In this document: positions 34,190 to 44,619 of the stretch, piece by piece
How positions within the stretch are numbered: position 1 is the stretch's first letter
Layout of the letters: the number at the start of each line of letters is the position of its first letter
NCBI RefSeq assembly: GCF_000340215.1
Contig: NW_006921547.1
Coordinates: 31,344 to 95,343, forward strand
From: Pseudocercospora fijiensis CIRAD86
Lineage: Eukaryota > Ascomycota > Dothideomycetes > Mycosphaerellales > Mycosphaerellaceae
Length of the DNA: 64,000 bases
Reading direction: 5' to 3'
Made by a program: the position numbers and the translations under genes
The notes under the pieces: generated by a model
What the model saw: the letters and a program-made list of their open reading frames with translations, nothing else
Told to the model about the DNA's origin: nothing
Database searches by the model: none

Positions 34190-35420
34190 TAGCATATCGT
34201 TAATAATAGCTCTCTTATTAGCTACTCGCCTTAGCGGTACTAAATACATTACCCTTCTAGGACTAAACGACTAGGACCGCTAGTTTAAGTAGACTAAAAT
34301 ATATCTAACTAGGTATAAGACCTATATATATACTAATCCTTATTCGAATAAACTAGTAGAACTAGTATAACTAGTAAGCCCTATACTAGATACGGCTCGT
34401 ATACTAAGTAATCCTATATATTAATTTATAGTACGAGACTATGTCCGCAATATACTATATACTTCTACTAAGAAGGGGTTATCTTTTAGTATCGTCTATA
34501 ACGTAGAAACAGGTAAAGCTAGTACTAATGCCGCTCTGTAAGCTACGGGTAATAACGAAAACGACAAGCCTAATAAGAATAAGGGCCGTAGTAATAGTAG
34601 TAACCGTATACTAAAGACATATACTAAGCTTACTAGCGTAGGTAAGAAGCAGGTATATAAGAACCGGGGCAAATATACCGTAGTAAACTACCGCCTACGT
34701 AAACAAGTTAAAGAGAAGGGTTAGGATAATAAGTAGAAGGGCAAGCTAAAGTATTTTACGGGCTACCTTCGTAAGAATAAAGGCTTCTACTTAAGACAAG
34801 CTAAATTCTTTAAGGACCTACTAGCTATTAGAATTGCTTAAGAGTGCTATAGACTAGAAAGTAACGAGGATTCTATAGTAGATAAGCTCTCCCTTGCTTG
34901 CTTCTTCTACTCTAATACGCTATTATCGTTTGCTAGAGTAGTCGGGCCTACTACCTACCTTAGTATAGTAGCATTAATAGAGTAGAGTCTATTTAGTAGC
35001 CTAATATATAGTAGTAGTCTAAACCGTAATATTATTTACTATCTAGGTCGCTTTAGTTTTATACTACTTCTACTACTAGCCTCCTTAATAGGAGCAACCG
35101 GCACTAGTTATAACAAGGTCGTAGCTATTAGAATAGCATCCTTTACTATTATAGATATTAGTAGCAAGCCCCTATAGATTAAACTAAGGGAATGTCTTTA
35201 TATCCCTAACTTTTATACTAATATTATAGGAGGTACTCTCTTCTTCTAGCGAGAATATAAATATTAGGAGATTAATAACACCTTATATAGCGTATAATAA
35301 TACAAGCTACTAGTTAAATCTATTAGACTAAACTAAGGAATGCCCTACCTCGATATCGTTAGCAAAGTAGATAAAGTACTAATACCGACTATATTAGATA
35401 CCTATATAGTTATAAGGGAC
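34190..35420 (+). pseudogene. Copia-2a gag (and possible protease) remnant
   Basis: Plus-strand frame with 'GTKYITLLGLND' and 'KQTKIYLTRYKTYIYTNP' (Copia gag N-terminus) at about 34235-34350. It then jumps over a roughly 460-bp segment kept in Copia-2b, and continues 'NNENDKPNKNKGRSNSSN' and basic Lys-rich stretches to about 34760. 'YLGRFSFI' and 'GGTLFF' further on may be protease or pre-integrase material, but I cannot assign it firmly. Stops are TAG/TAA only, and many CpA sites survive, so RIP is lighter here than in the Gypsy copies. Confidence 0.7.
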
Positions 35421-36229
35421 ACTCTACCTACCGGATATAGGTGCCCTTACGAATAATAGTACTATATACGAGAGATATTATATTTAATAAAACTAAGTTC
35501 TATAATATATATAATAATAACCTAGGTATTATTATAACTAACTAAGAACGTACGGAATATAGTAATCTCGAAGAGCTACCCGTACCTACCTCGGAGTATT
35601 AATTTAACGAGCTTTAAGTATATACGATATATCTCTCGACCTTATTAGGTTTAGAGCTAAGGGGGCAGATATACTAGAAAGACCTAGTCGACTTATAATA
35701 GTTAACCCTACAAGGCTAGTAGATAAGCCTATTAAACAAGAACTACCTTAAAAACCACTACCGGTCCTATAGCTTATATAGGTACCTTAACTATAGAAAT
35801 AATACTTTCTAATTAATCTACGCGAGATACTATAACCGCGTAATAATATACTAGATAGATTAGTAGATCTAACTATTATTTAGCAACCTAAGAAGGATAC
35901 TAGTACTTATACTAATAATATAGACGCACTAGGTTACGTAGATAATATAGATATAAATTTACTACGTATAGAGCTTGCTAAATTGCTAATACTAATTAAA
36001 GTAGCTAATATATCTTATCGTTACTTACTAAATATAGGAGTTCCGTACTATCGAGTTAATAATCTATATAAACGATAGCGAGTAGCGGCTATCCGCCGAG
36101 CCGGCCGATACTATATTAGCGATCGAGAACAAGCGAGAAACCTTATATACTTTAGCAACTTATATATAGTAGTAGAATACTAAGCCCGGTTAATATATAT
36201 AGTATTAGGCAATTACAATCGATCTAATA
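35421..36229 (+). pseudogene. Copia-2a, degraded region where integrase is expected
   Basis: Lies between gag and RT of Copia-2a, shorter than a full protease-integrase segment. The broken frame continues but I see no HHCC or DDE motif. It is probably a deleted or strongly mutated integrase. Confidence 0.4.
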
Positions 36230-37920
36230 GCGAACTACTACTTCCTCGTAATAAAGACGACCTAACCCTTACTCCGAAAGTAATAGACCTACTAGCCGAG
36301 CTACGTAACGAGCGCTAAGTATCGAAGAGCTAATTCAAAGAGTATTAGGAACATGCTATAAGAGTAGAATTTAATAAAGCGCTAAAAACAAATATATTTA
36401 AGTAGGTAGATATAGAAAAGTAATACAATTACAACTTGCTACTACTTATATAGGTATTTAAATATAAAAGCGATACTAAAGGAAGGATAACAAAATTTAA
36501 ACTAAGAGTTTATATAAGAGGGGATCTATAGGAGAGTATATATCTAGATATATACGCTTCTATACTAGTAGTAAGGGTATTCCGTGCCCTAATAGCTATT
36601 ACTATAACCTTTAACCTAGAAGCTAAACAAATAGACGCGGTTAATGCCTTCCTAAATGCTAGCCTGCCTTATACCCTATACTTAAAGCTACTAGAAGGAT
36701 TTAAAGAAGAAGGAAAGGTACTATAGTTATTATAGGCACTATATAGTCTTTAAGAATTACTAAGGCTATAGTATAACTACTTTACTACTACCCTCGGAAA
36801 CAAGCTTAGGATGTAACTAGTAGATAGTATAGACTGCCTATATACCGACTCTAACAAATAAGTGTTTATCTTCTTCTATATAGACGATATAGTACTACTA
36901 TATTACCGCCGAAGCAGATAGAAAGTAATAGACCTAAAGCAACGACTAATAAAAGAATACGAGCTTAGTAACCTTAGTTAATTATCGTAGTTTCTCGGCA
37001 TTTAAGTTATACGTAATCGTACTACTAAGCAACTCTAGTTCTTATAGAAGACCTATACTAAGAAGATAGGTTAGCGATATAGAATTAACCCCGATACTAG
37101 TAGGCGAGTAGAGGCACTATTACTAACTAGATACGAGCCCTACGAGAAGAATAGTAATACGGTATTACGATACCTAGATTTAGTAGCAGTCCTAGCCTAC
37201 TAGAGCCGTATAGGTTTACTTAACTTTGTAGCAATTTCAACTAGGCCGGATATAGCTAAAGTAGTGTCTCTGCTATTAAAAACTCTTTAGGACCTACGAT
37301 AAGAGGATATAGCCGCTCCTAACTAGTATATTAAATACCTGCTATAGACAAAGCACCTATACCTAGAACATAACGCTAATAGACTAACAACTATAACCTA
37401 TTAAAGCTAACAACTTTGTAAATTCTACGGAGCTTCTAACGCCTCCTATAGTAACTATAAGGGCACTAGATAGTTATTAGAAGGATAGTTGTTTAGCCTA
37501 TTTAATAGACTAGTCGAATAGAAAGCAGTATAATAGTTAACTATTACTAAATCTACGACTAAAGCTAAGTTGCTAGCTGTATTATATATAGGCTTAGAGT
37601 TAATCTACTAGAAGCGTTTCTTTAACAATATTAGCCTTGCTTTAGATAGCCTTCCTATACTATACTATAACAATACCTAGACTATTCGCATTATTAAGGG
37701 AGATACTAGCAAGCTAGATACTAAGCTTAGGTATATAGACATTTGTTAGTGCTAGCTACGCTAAGAGTACGAGGTAGGCCGTATTCTATATAAATATTTA
37801 GTAATATAGGATATGCCTACTAATAGACTTACTAAGATCTATACTCTATAGAACTAACTAAAGTTTATTTAGCAACTAAGACTAACTAAACTAATAGCTA
37901 GCCTAATAACTAATTAAGGT
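36230..37920 (+). pseudogene. Copia-2a reverse transcriptase and RNase H
   Basis: Plus strand. 'GRITKFKLRVYIRGDLQE' at about 36480-36535 (KARLV.RGD box), 'QIDAVNAFLNASLPY' at about 36630-36675, 'FFYIDDIVLLY' at about 36872-36903 (catalytic YxDD) and 'QLSQFLGIQVI' at about 36976-37010. RNase H follows with 'STTKAKLLAVLYIGLEL' at about 37550-37600 (STTEAE type) and 'LRYIDICQ' near 37730. This is the Copia pol order, in which RT and RNase H come last. The frame reads through TAG/TAA to about 37915. Confidence 0.88.
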
Positions 37921-38142
37921 AAATAGTTATAAATAACGCGGAACGAAAATAGAGTATATAAGGAGGCAACTCTCCCTCTAAGAACCTCTTACTCTTTAGT
38001 AATATAAAGACAACTCTATATAATACTTAGTAGCCGCCCCTCTACTAACTATAGCTAAGTCGATTAAGACACTTTCTAGCAAACAACGCTAACAAAAGTG
38101 TCTAATACGATAACGACGACTAATTAGAATAAAGGATTAAAC
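37921..38142 (+). other. Copia-2a 3' region before the Gypsy-2 insertion
   Basis: Non-coding tail after RNase H, resuming at 49855. It contains tatataaggaggcaact near 37955, which resembles a promoter and leader more than a coding end. No domain recognised. Confidence 0.4.
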
Positions 38143-38147
38143 CTTAC
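38143..38147. repeat. Target-site duplication of Gypsy-2, left copy (cttac)
   Basis: cttac lies directly before the left LTR and is repeated at 49850-49854 after the right LTR, showing a single insertion into Copia-2a. Confidence 0.9.
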
Positions 38148-38334
38148 TATTACGGGTAAGTAACGCGTACGTAGATACTAGATATAAGACTTAATAGGTT
38201 CGATAAAGAGCTAAGTCTATCTACGTAAATCCGAATAGTTTTATACGGTACGCTAAGCGCTAAGTAGTAGGTTAGAGTCGCGTAGGCCGAATACCTAAGG
38301 CTAGCGCTTTCTACCTAGGGCGTAGCCCTTTATA
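38148..38334 (-). repeat. Gypsy-2 LTR, left
   Basis: 187 bp. It differs from its partner at 49663-49849 at a single position that I can see (gaatacc against gaatgcc), despite saturated mutation inside the element. Confidence 0.93.
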
Positions 38335-38715
38335 TTATCCCCGTCTACCTCCCCTTCCTTAGTATAGATAGAAAGCCCCTCGTAGTTTCTATCGCTATTA
38401 CGTTATCTATTAGATCTGTACTTATCTAAGCTTTTCTAAAGTAACGCGCTCGTAGTTTCCTCCTTTACGACTAGGGTTTCCGCTACTTTCCGGTCGGGAT
38501 TACCGTATCCTAGGCTTTAAGGACTATAACTTTCTTCGCGACTACTAAACCGCGCGCTTTTACCTACTTACCGCCTTTTAAAACGCGTCGTAACTGCGCT
38601 TTTAAACGCTTTACTTATCTTCGCGCCTTCCTTTACTTTTACGACCTTTACTTCTATATCGCTTTCTAGGAGTATTAATATTTCTCTCTTCTTCCCCTTT
38701 TTCTTCTTTTCTTTA

Positions 38716-38725
38716 TATATACCCT
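38716..38725. repeat. LINE-1 target-site duplication, left copy (tatataccct)
   Basis: tatataccct precedes LINE-1 and recurs at 43532-43541. The uninterrupted Gypsy-1 site (about 1620-1630) reads tatatacccct, immediately before its CTA microsatellite. Confidence 0.8.
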
Positions 38726-38737
38726 TACGCCCTAAAA

Positions 38738-40031
38738 ATGGCAGCGAACAATCAGAGACGAAGGGAAGACAGTTAAGAAGGAAGGGAGGACGAATAGAAA
38801 GCACTATATACTAGGGTAGAGGAGGTGCTAAAGGCGGAAGATAGAAGAACCCCTAAAAGGGCATATAGGATAATAATCTTAGAACTCCTTAGAGGACTGA
38901 AAGCAATCCACAACTAGGCAAGCTACGTAATTATAAAGGTAGCTAATACAGTCGCAGTAAAGATTACGAAGAAACAATAGGAGATAAGCCTAAACTACCG
39001 CACCTAGGCAGCAGTAGCTAGTTAGGAAGCGCCAAAACCCCCGAGGACAGTAGTTAGAGTCTATATTACGGACCTATAGAAGCAAAAGGAAATCTAAGGA
39101 CTTATAGGGAAAGAGATTATAGAAAGAATTATAGTTAAAGAGGTAATTAGGGCTAGGAACGAAGGAAAAGGGGTAATTAAGCTATTTATAGTATAAGAGT
39201 AGGACAAAAAGAAGCTAGAAATACAAAAAGAATAGACAACTAAGATAGGGAAAACAGTAAAGGTCTCCTAATAGCAATTTATAATTATAGCCTATAGTAT
39301 AATAAGAAGCTTTAAGGAAGAGTAGGATATCGAGAGCCTATAGAGACAAAACCAAGCCATATACCTAGGCCTAAAGATTACAAAAGTGGTATAGATTAAA
39401 AGGAAAATCGAAGAGACTAAGAAGCAGTCTTCCCTAATTATCTAGGTAGGGAGTGTAGAGTAAGCTAATATAGTACTAGACTAGGGGTTGTTCTAGGACT
39501 TTAAAAGATTAGAAACAGAGATATATAGAAGCAACTATAGGATAATATAGTGCTTCAAATGTTAGTACTATAGACACTTAGCAGCTAAGTACACAAAAAC
39601 AACTAACACCTGCTCCTATTATATAGGGGATTACTAGGTTAAAGAATGCAAAGTATATAAGGGAGAAGCAAGATATATATGCTATACTAAAAGATACCCC
39701 TCTTAGGCGAAGGAATGCCTAGTAAGAATACAGGTAGCTAGGAAGGTAAAGGAAGCTAGAATCAATATACTAAAAAGATATATAATAAGCTAGGGTAGCT
39801 AGGTACAGAAGCAACCTAGCTAAGTGCTACAAAAGAGGTCTAGACAAGATAATAGGTTCACATTTAGGGCCTTACTAGTATAAGAGAGTTACTAGCAACT
39901 AGGGAGACTAAGATACCTTAACATTATAGGAAAGGAAGTAGGGCAGACAAAGCTTAGTTAAATATTAGTCTAAAGTAAGGGAAGACTAAAGGAAAACTTA
40001 TAGGGAAATGATATAGATAAAACCTAATAAA
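38738..40031 (+). pseudogene. LINE-1 ORF1 with three CCHC-type knuckles
   Basis: The ATG at 38738, about 12 bases inside the element, opens a frame that runs about 430 codons through TAG/TAA. Early part: 'NNQRRREDS' and 'LELLRGLKAIHN' (helical, basic). Three knuckles follow: 'CFKC.YYRHLAAKY' at about 39551-39592, 'CSYYIGDY.VKEC' at about 39611-39650 and 'CYTKRYPS.AKEC' at about 39680-39719. Several Cys survive here, unlike in the Gypsy copies; some Cys/His read Tyr. Such proteins bind the LINE RNA. The frame closes near 40031, directly before ORF2. Confidence 0.85.
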
Positions 40032-43000
40032 CATTGCAATATTACTAAACATTATACAGTATAATGTTAACAAGAGCAAAGATAAGGTATAGAGGAGCTT
40101 CCTTTAAGCACTAAACCTAAAAGAATATTATATTATTGCAATCTAAGAGCCCTAGCTTAACCTACATACAAAGAGACTAGCAACAGTTAAAGACCTAAGA
40201 TACTACCTAATTATCTATAACTAGGGAGCCCTAAGGATATATATCTACATTAGTAAAGAGATAGGTATAGAAACCTAGTAGGCTATACTATAGGAAGATA
40301 GGGACCTAACATTAGTTTAAGTAGAGACATCCTAAGGTATACTCTAAGTCTACTATATATACAACCTACTACTAGACTTAAGAAGCAGTACCTAACTAAA
40401 AACCCTAGAAAGACTACCTAGAGTTATCTAGGGGAACACCTACTAAATCCTACTTAGGGATTTCAACCTCTACTACCCCCTCTAGGGCTTAGACTTTACC
40501 TTAGCTTACTACTTCCTAGTAGGAAGACTAATTGATATATTAGAGAGGGAAGGAATAGAAATTGTTACCCTAAAGGGACTAATTACTTAGGAGGCAAGAG
40601 GAAGCAGCAGTATACTAGACCTATACTTTGTATTATATTAGATTAGGAACAGGATTATAAGATACAGGATCAACTAGGAACTAGAAGAATCATTAGACTA
40701 CTTCCCGGTATAGATTAAGCTAAATATCTAAGCCAATTAGGAAAGGGAACTAGAGGAGAAGCTTAACTAGAAAGGTGCCTAATAGGGCAGGATTAGGGAG
40801 GAACTAGAAAGGGACCTAAAACTAGAGGAACTCTTAACAAAGCACCTACTAAGGCTAGAGGACATTAATAAGGCAGTAGAAGAACTAATAGGAATCCTAA
40901 AACAGGTAGCTAGAAAGCATACCCTAGCAAAGAAACATTTACTATACTAGTAACTATACTAGACTAGTAAGTGTATAAGGAAGGTTAAAGTAGTAAGGAA
41001 GGCTAGGAGGCAGTAGATATAAACCTATACCTAGGAAGTATAGGACAACTATAACAAAGCCTACTAGGAAAAGAAGATCTAGATTAAGAAAGACAAGATA
41101 CAAGAATAGAGATCTATAATAGGAATAATTACAAAGAAACTAGAGGAGATATAGAGGATAGCTAAATAGGCAAGGAGACCTAAACAGGATAAGGACATAC
41201 TACTACAATTCCCGGACATTATAGACTAACAAGGACAAAGGCAGACTATAATAGAAGGGAAAGTAAGAGCCCTAGGCTAACACTTCTTCTATAGAAAAGT
41301 ACAAGCAGACCTATTAGACATAAAGGAGATAGAACAGGAGACTCTACTACTAGGCACACTAAGAGACACCTAGGTCAAACCCGAAACTATTAAAAGGATC
41401 CTAAAGAAAATTCTAGGCAACAAGGCACTAGGAGAAGACAAGATCTATAACAAACTTCTAAAAGTATATAGGAAGGGGTTAGCCCTAGCACTAGCTAATA
41501 TCTTTTTATAAAGCCTAGTACTAGGATACTACCTAAGACTATTTAGGAAGTCCCTAATAGTAGTGCTAAGAAAGCCCTAGAAGGAAGACTATATACAGCT
41601 TAAGGCCTATAGACTAATAGCCCTACTCAATATAATAGGTAAGGTACTAGAAAAAATTATCGCTAAAAGGCTAACAACCTTTGCCGAGGAAAGGAACATC
41701 CTTCCTAAAGGCTAGATAGGAGGAAGAAAGAAGAGGTTAATACTAATAGCTATAGAACTAATTATAGAACAGATTAAGCATATCTAGCACTATAGTCAAA
41801 ACTAGGTAGCAACCCTCCTCTCCCTTAACATCTTAGGAGCCTTTAATAATATCTCCTATAAAAGGCTCCTATATATACTTAAATAGAAAGCTATACTAAA
41901 CTAGATAGTCTAATTCATCTAGTCCTTCCTATAGGAAAGATTAATATAGCTTATTCTAGGCAAATTCAAATTAGACCTAATACTAACTAAAAAGGGAATC
42001 CCCTAAGGATTAATACTCTCCCTAATCCTCTTCCTTATCTTTATAGTAGACCTACTCCTACTCCTAGAATTAAAAAACACATTAGCATTAGGATTTGTAG
42101 ATAATACAAACATCCTAGCCTAGTCTAAGATAATAGAAACCAACTGCAAGATCCTAGAGGAGAAGCACTAGGAGTATAAAAAATAGGCAAGGAGGTATAG
42201 AGTAAAGTTCGCCCTAGAAAAGTACTAGCTTATCTACTTTAGTAAGGCTAAATCAACCTATAATATAAAGCAATCAATCACTATCTAAGGCTTTAAAACC
42301 TAACTATTAGCAGAGCTTAGGGTATTAGGGATCTAGCTAGATCTAAAACTAAATTGGGGACTATAAGTAAAGAAGGCAAAGCAGAGGGCAGATACTAATA
42401 TACAATCTATTAATAGGCTTATAGCCTCTATATAGGGGGCTATATTCGAGAAAGCCAAAGTTATATATAAAGCAATTGTTAAGCTAGCAATACTATATAG
42501 AGCACAGATATAGACAGCCTAGGAGAAAACACTAAAGAGGATTAAGCAACTAGTTAGTAGGTCCTAAACCTAAAGCCTAAAGAAAATCCTAGGAGTATAT
42601 AAAACTATACTAATAAGGGTAGTAGAAATAGAATTAGGGATCCTACTAGTCAAACAATACTTTAAGGGACTAAGACACTAATATGCAGCAAAGACAATAG
42701 AATACCTAGCCTAATAGACTATCTAAAAGGCACTAGACAAGATAAAAGCCTAGTGTATTAGGACTAGGAGGCGAGATAGACTATAAATAACTCCCTAGAA
42801 AGTTAGAGACCTAGAGCAATATAGAGTCTTAATAAGAGAAATGCTAGAGAAAGAGCTTTAGGGACTAAATATAAGGCTAGAGGAAGACAAGCTAAAGGGA
42901 GAGAAATAAAGCCTAGCAGAATCAATTACTAGATACCTATAGGAGTAGGAATAGAACAAAACACAAGTTAGACTAGGAACCCTAAAGGCACTGATCAAAT

Positions 43001-43249
43001 TTAGTTAATACAACTACTAGCTCTATAAGGACCTAAACAGGGCCGAGGCAAGCCTAGCTATCTAAATTAGATCTGAATACATTAGACTTAGATCTTACCT
43101 ATTTAGAAGAAACGTCCTAGGAATTGAAAGCAGAGCTTACTAATATAGCTACTAATCTTAGAACCCTAAGTATATGCTGCTAGTCTGCCCTTAATAGTTA
43201 GAAGGCAGAAGTAATTAGAGACTTAAAGCAATAGAAAGGGAATACAACA
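40032..43249 (+). pseudogene. LINE-1 ORF2: endonuclease and reverse transcriptase
   Basis: Apurinic-type endonuclease: 'IIQYNVNKSKDKV' at about 40045-40085, 'IIAIQEP.LNLHTKRL' at about 40131-40180 and 'RDFNLYYPL' at about 40457-40485. RT: 'LLNIIGKVLEKIIAKRL' at about 41622-41673, 'GIP.GLILSLILFLI' at about 41996-42040 and 'GFVDNTNIL' at about 42091-42117, where the second Asp of the usual F.DD box is Asn. A Cys-rich end 'KYMLLVCP' lies at about 43165-43195. The set and order fit the Tad1 clade, without RNase H. The 3' end runs into the N gap. Confidence 0.88.
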
Positions 43250-43349
43250 NNNNNNNNNNNNNNNNNNNNNNNNNNNNNNNNNNNNNNNNNNNNNNNNNNN
43301 NNNNNNNNNNNNNNNNNNNNNNNNNNNNNNNNNNNNNNNNNNNNNNNNN
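43250..43349. other. Assembly gap of 100 N
   Basis: Exactly 100 N, a conventional placeholder, so the true gap size is unknown. It falls in the 3' part of LINE-1, after the Cys-rich end of ORF2. Confidence 0.99.
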
Positions 43350-43531
43350 ATAACACTAGTATACCCTAGAGGAAGGAAAACAAGGAAACGAGGAAGATTA
43401 ACACTTATAAATAGGACAGGAGGGAGGTTTTTACTAACTAAGTTAGTTTCCTACCTAAAAACAATATATAGAAACAGACCTACATAGGCCGAAAGGCACT
43501 ACAATAGGCAAATGAAATATCTATCTATCTA
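43350..43531 (+). other. LINE-1 3' untranslated region and tetranucleotide tail
   Basis: Non-coding end of LINE-1, finishing in repeated atct/ctat units (43518-43531) instead of poly-A, as in a number of fungal LINEs. The target duplication follows directly. Confidence 0.7.
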
Positions 43532-43547
43532 TATATACCCTCTACTT

Positions 43548-43697
<150 letters not shown>

Positions 43698-44619
43698 TAG
43701 TAAGTCCTTCCCTATTCTCCGCGATTTCTTTCGTAAAATTAACTTATCCTAGATAGCTCGTCGAATCTACTATATTAGTTACTATAGCTCCGGCGAGAAC
43801 TACGCCGATTAATCTATAAGGTACTTACTCTATTTGTCGCGGGATTCGCTAACTTTTCTTAAGCCCGCTAGCTCGAGGGCCTACGCTAATTACGCTCGTA
43901 AGAGAATCGCTTACGCCCTACTATAAGTTTTCGCGATCCCTATACTAAAACCCTCGCTAACTATTTAGTCCTTAAATAGCTTACGTAGCTTACGCTAGCT
44001 ATATCCGCGCGACCCGTAGTACTATTATAGAGAAGTACTCCGAGCTTCTTAAGGTTCTTAAGATATAGAAAGCTTTTAAGTCTCTCTAGCCGTAGGGATT
44101 GTTATCTAAGTAAGATTTCCTGTTTCCTATAATAAAACCCTCGCTAACTATTCCTTTTAGCGCTATTACCTCGGAGGTAACGAATACCGTCGCTAATATC
44201 GTAGCTTTATAGACTTAGACGTAAGTTCCTTTCTACCCTCGATTTTCTCTCGCTAATCTCTTTTTTTTAGGGATATTCTTACTACTCTCTATCTCGGTAC
44301 TAATCGTTAAGGCCCGCCGGAGTAGCTAGGTTAATAAGGGTTTCCGTAGGTTTTCTAGTAGGCTCTAGGCAGTTTCTAAGGTATTATTATATTTTTTTCT
44401 AGTCCTAAGGGGACCTCTTAATTTCGGGCGGATACCTAATACTTACTTATAAATACCTAAATAAAATCTTTCTCTACTCCTAAATTATATTTCCTTCTCT
44501 AAATCTCTTAAGTAAACTAAAACAATCCGTTAACTAAACTAATAAGTTAGTAAAAATTCTAAAGGTTAGTAAAAATCTATAAAACTTATAAATTAATAAT
44601 CGTTAATCTACGGGAAAAC

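Larger units (their letters stand above)
38726..43531 (+). mobile_element. LINE-1: near full-length Tad1-like LINE inserted in Gypsy-2
   Basis: Plus-strand non-LTR retrotransposon with ORF1 (zinc knuckles), ORF2 (endonuclease, RT, C-terminal Cys-rich end) and a short (ATCT)n-type 3' tail at 43518-43531, bounded by a 10-bp target duplication. Its composition differs from the surroundings: CpA and TpG partly kept, CpG scarce, Cys codons and its first ATG preserved, yet Trp and Gln codons are mostly TAG/TAA. It contains the 100-N gap. It is the innermost and therefore youngest insertion of the nest. Confidence 0.9.

Noticed and set aside
37921..38142. Right LTR of Copia-2a at this place (tatataagg promoter-like stretch)
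   Set aside because: It does not match the left LTR, and the matching 169-bp LTR with the taaac duplication lies at 50498-50666.
38568..38804. 78-residue minus-strand open frame
   Set aside because: It crosses the LINE-1 / Gypsy-2 junction and runs antisense to the LINE-1 ORF1 start, so it is a chance frame.
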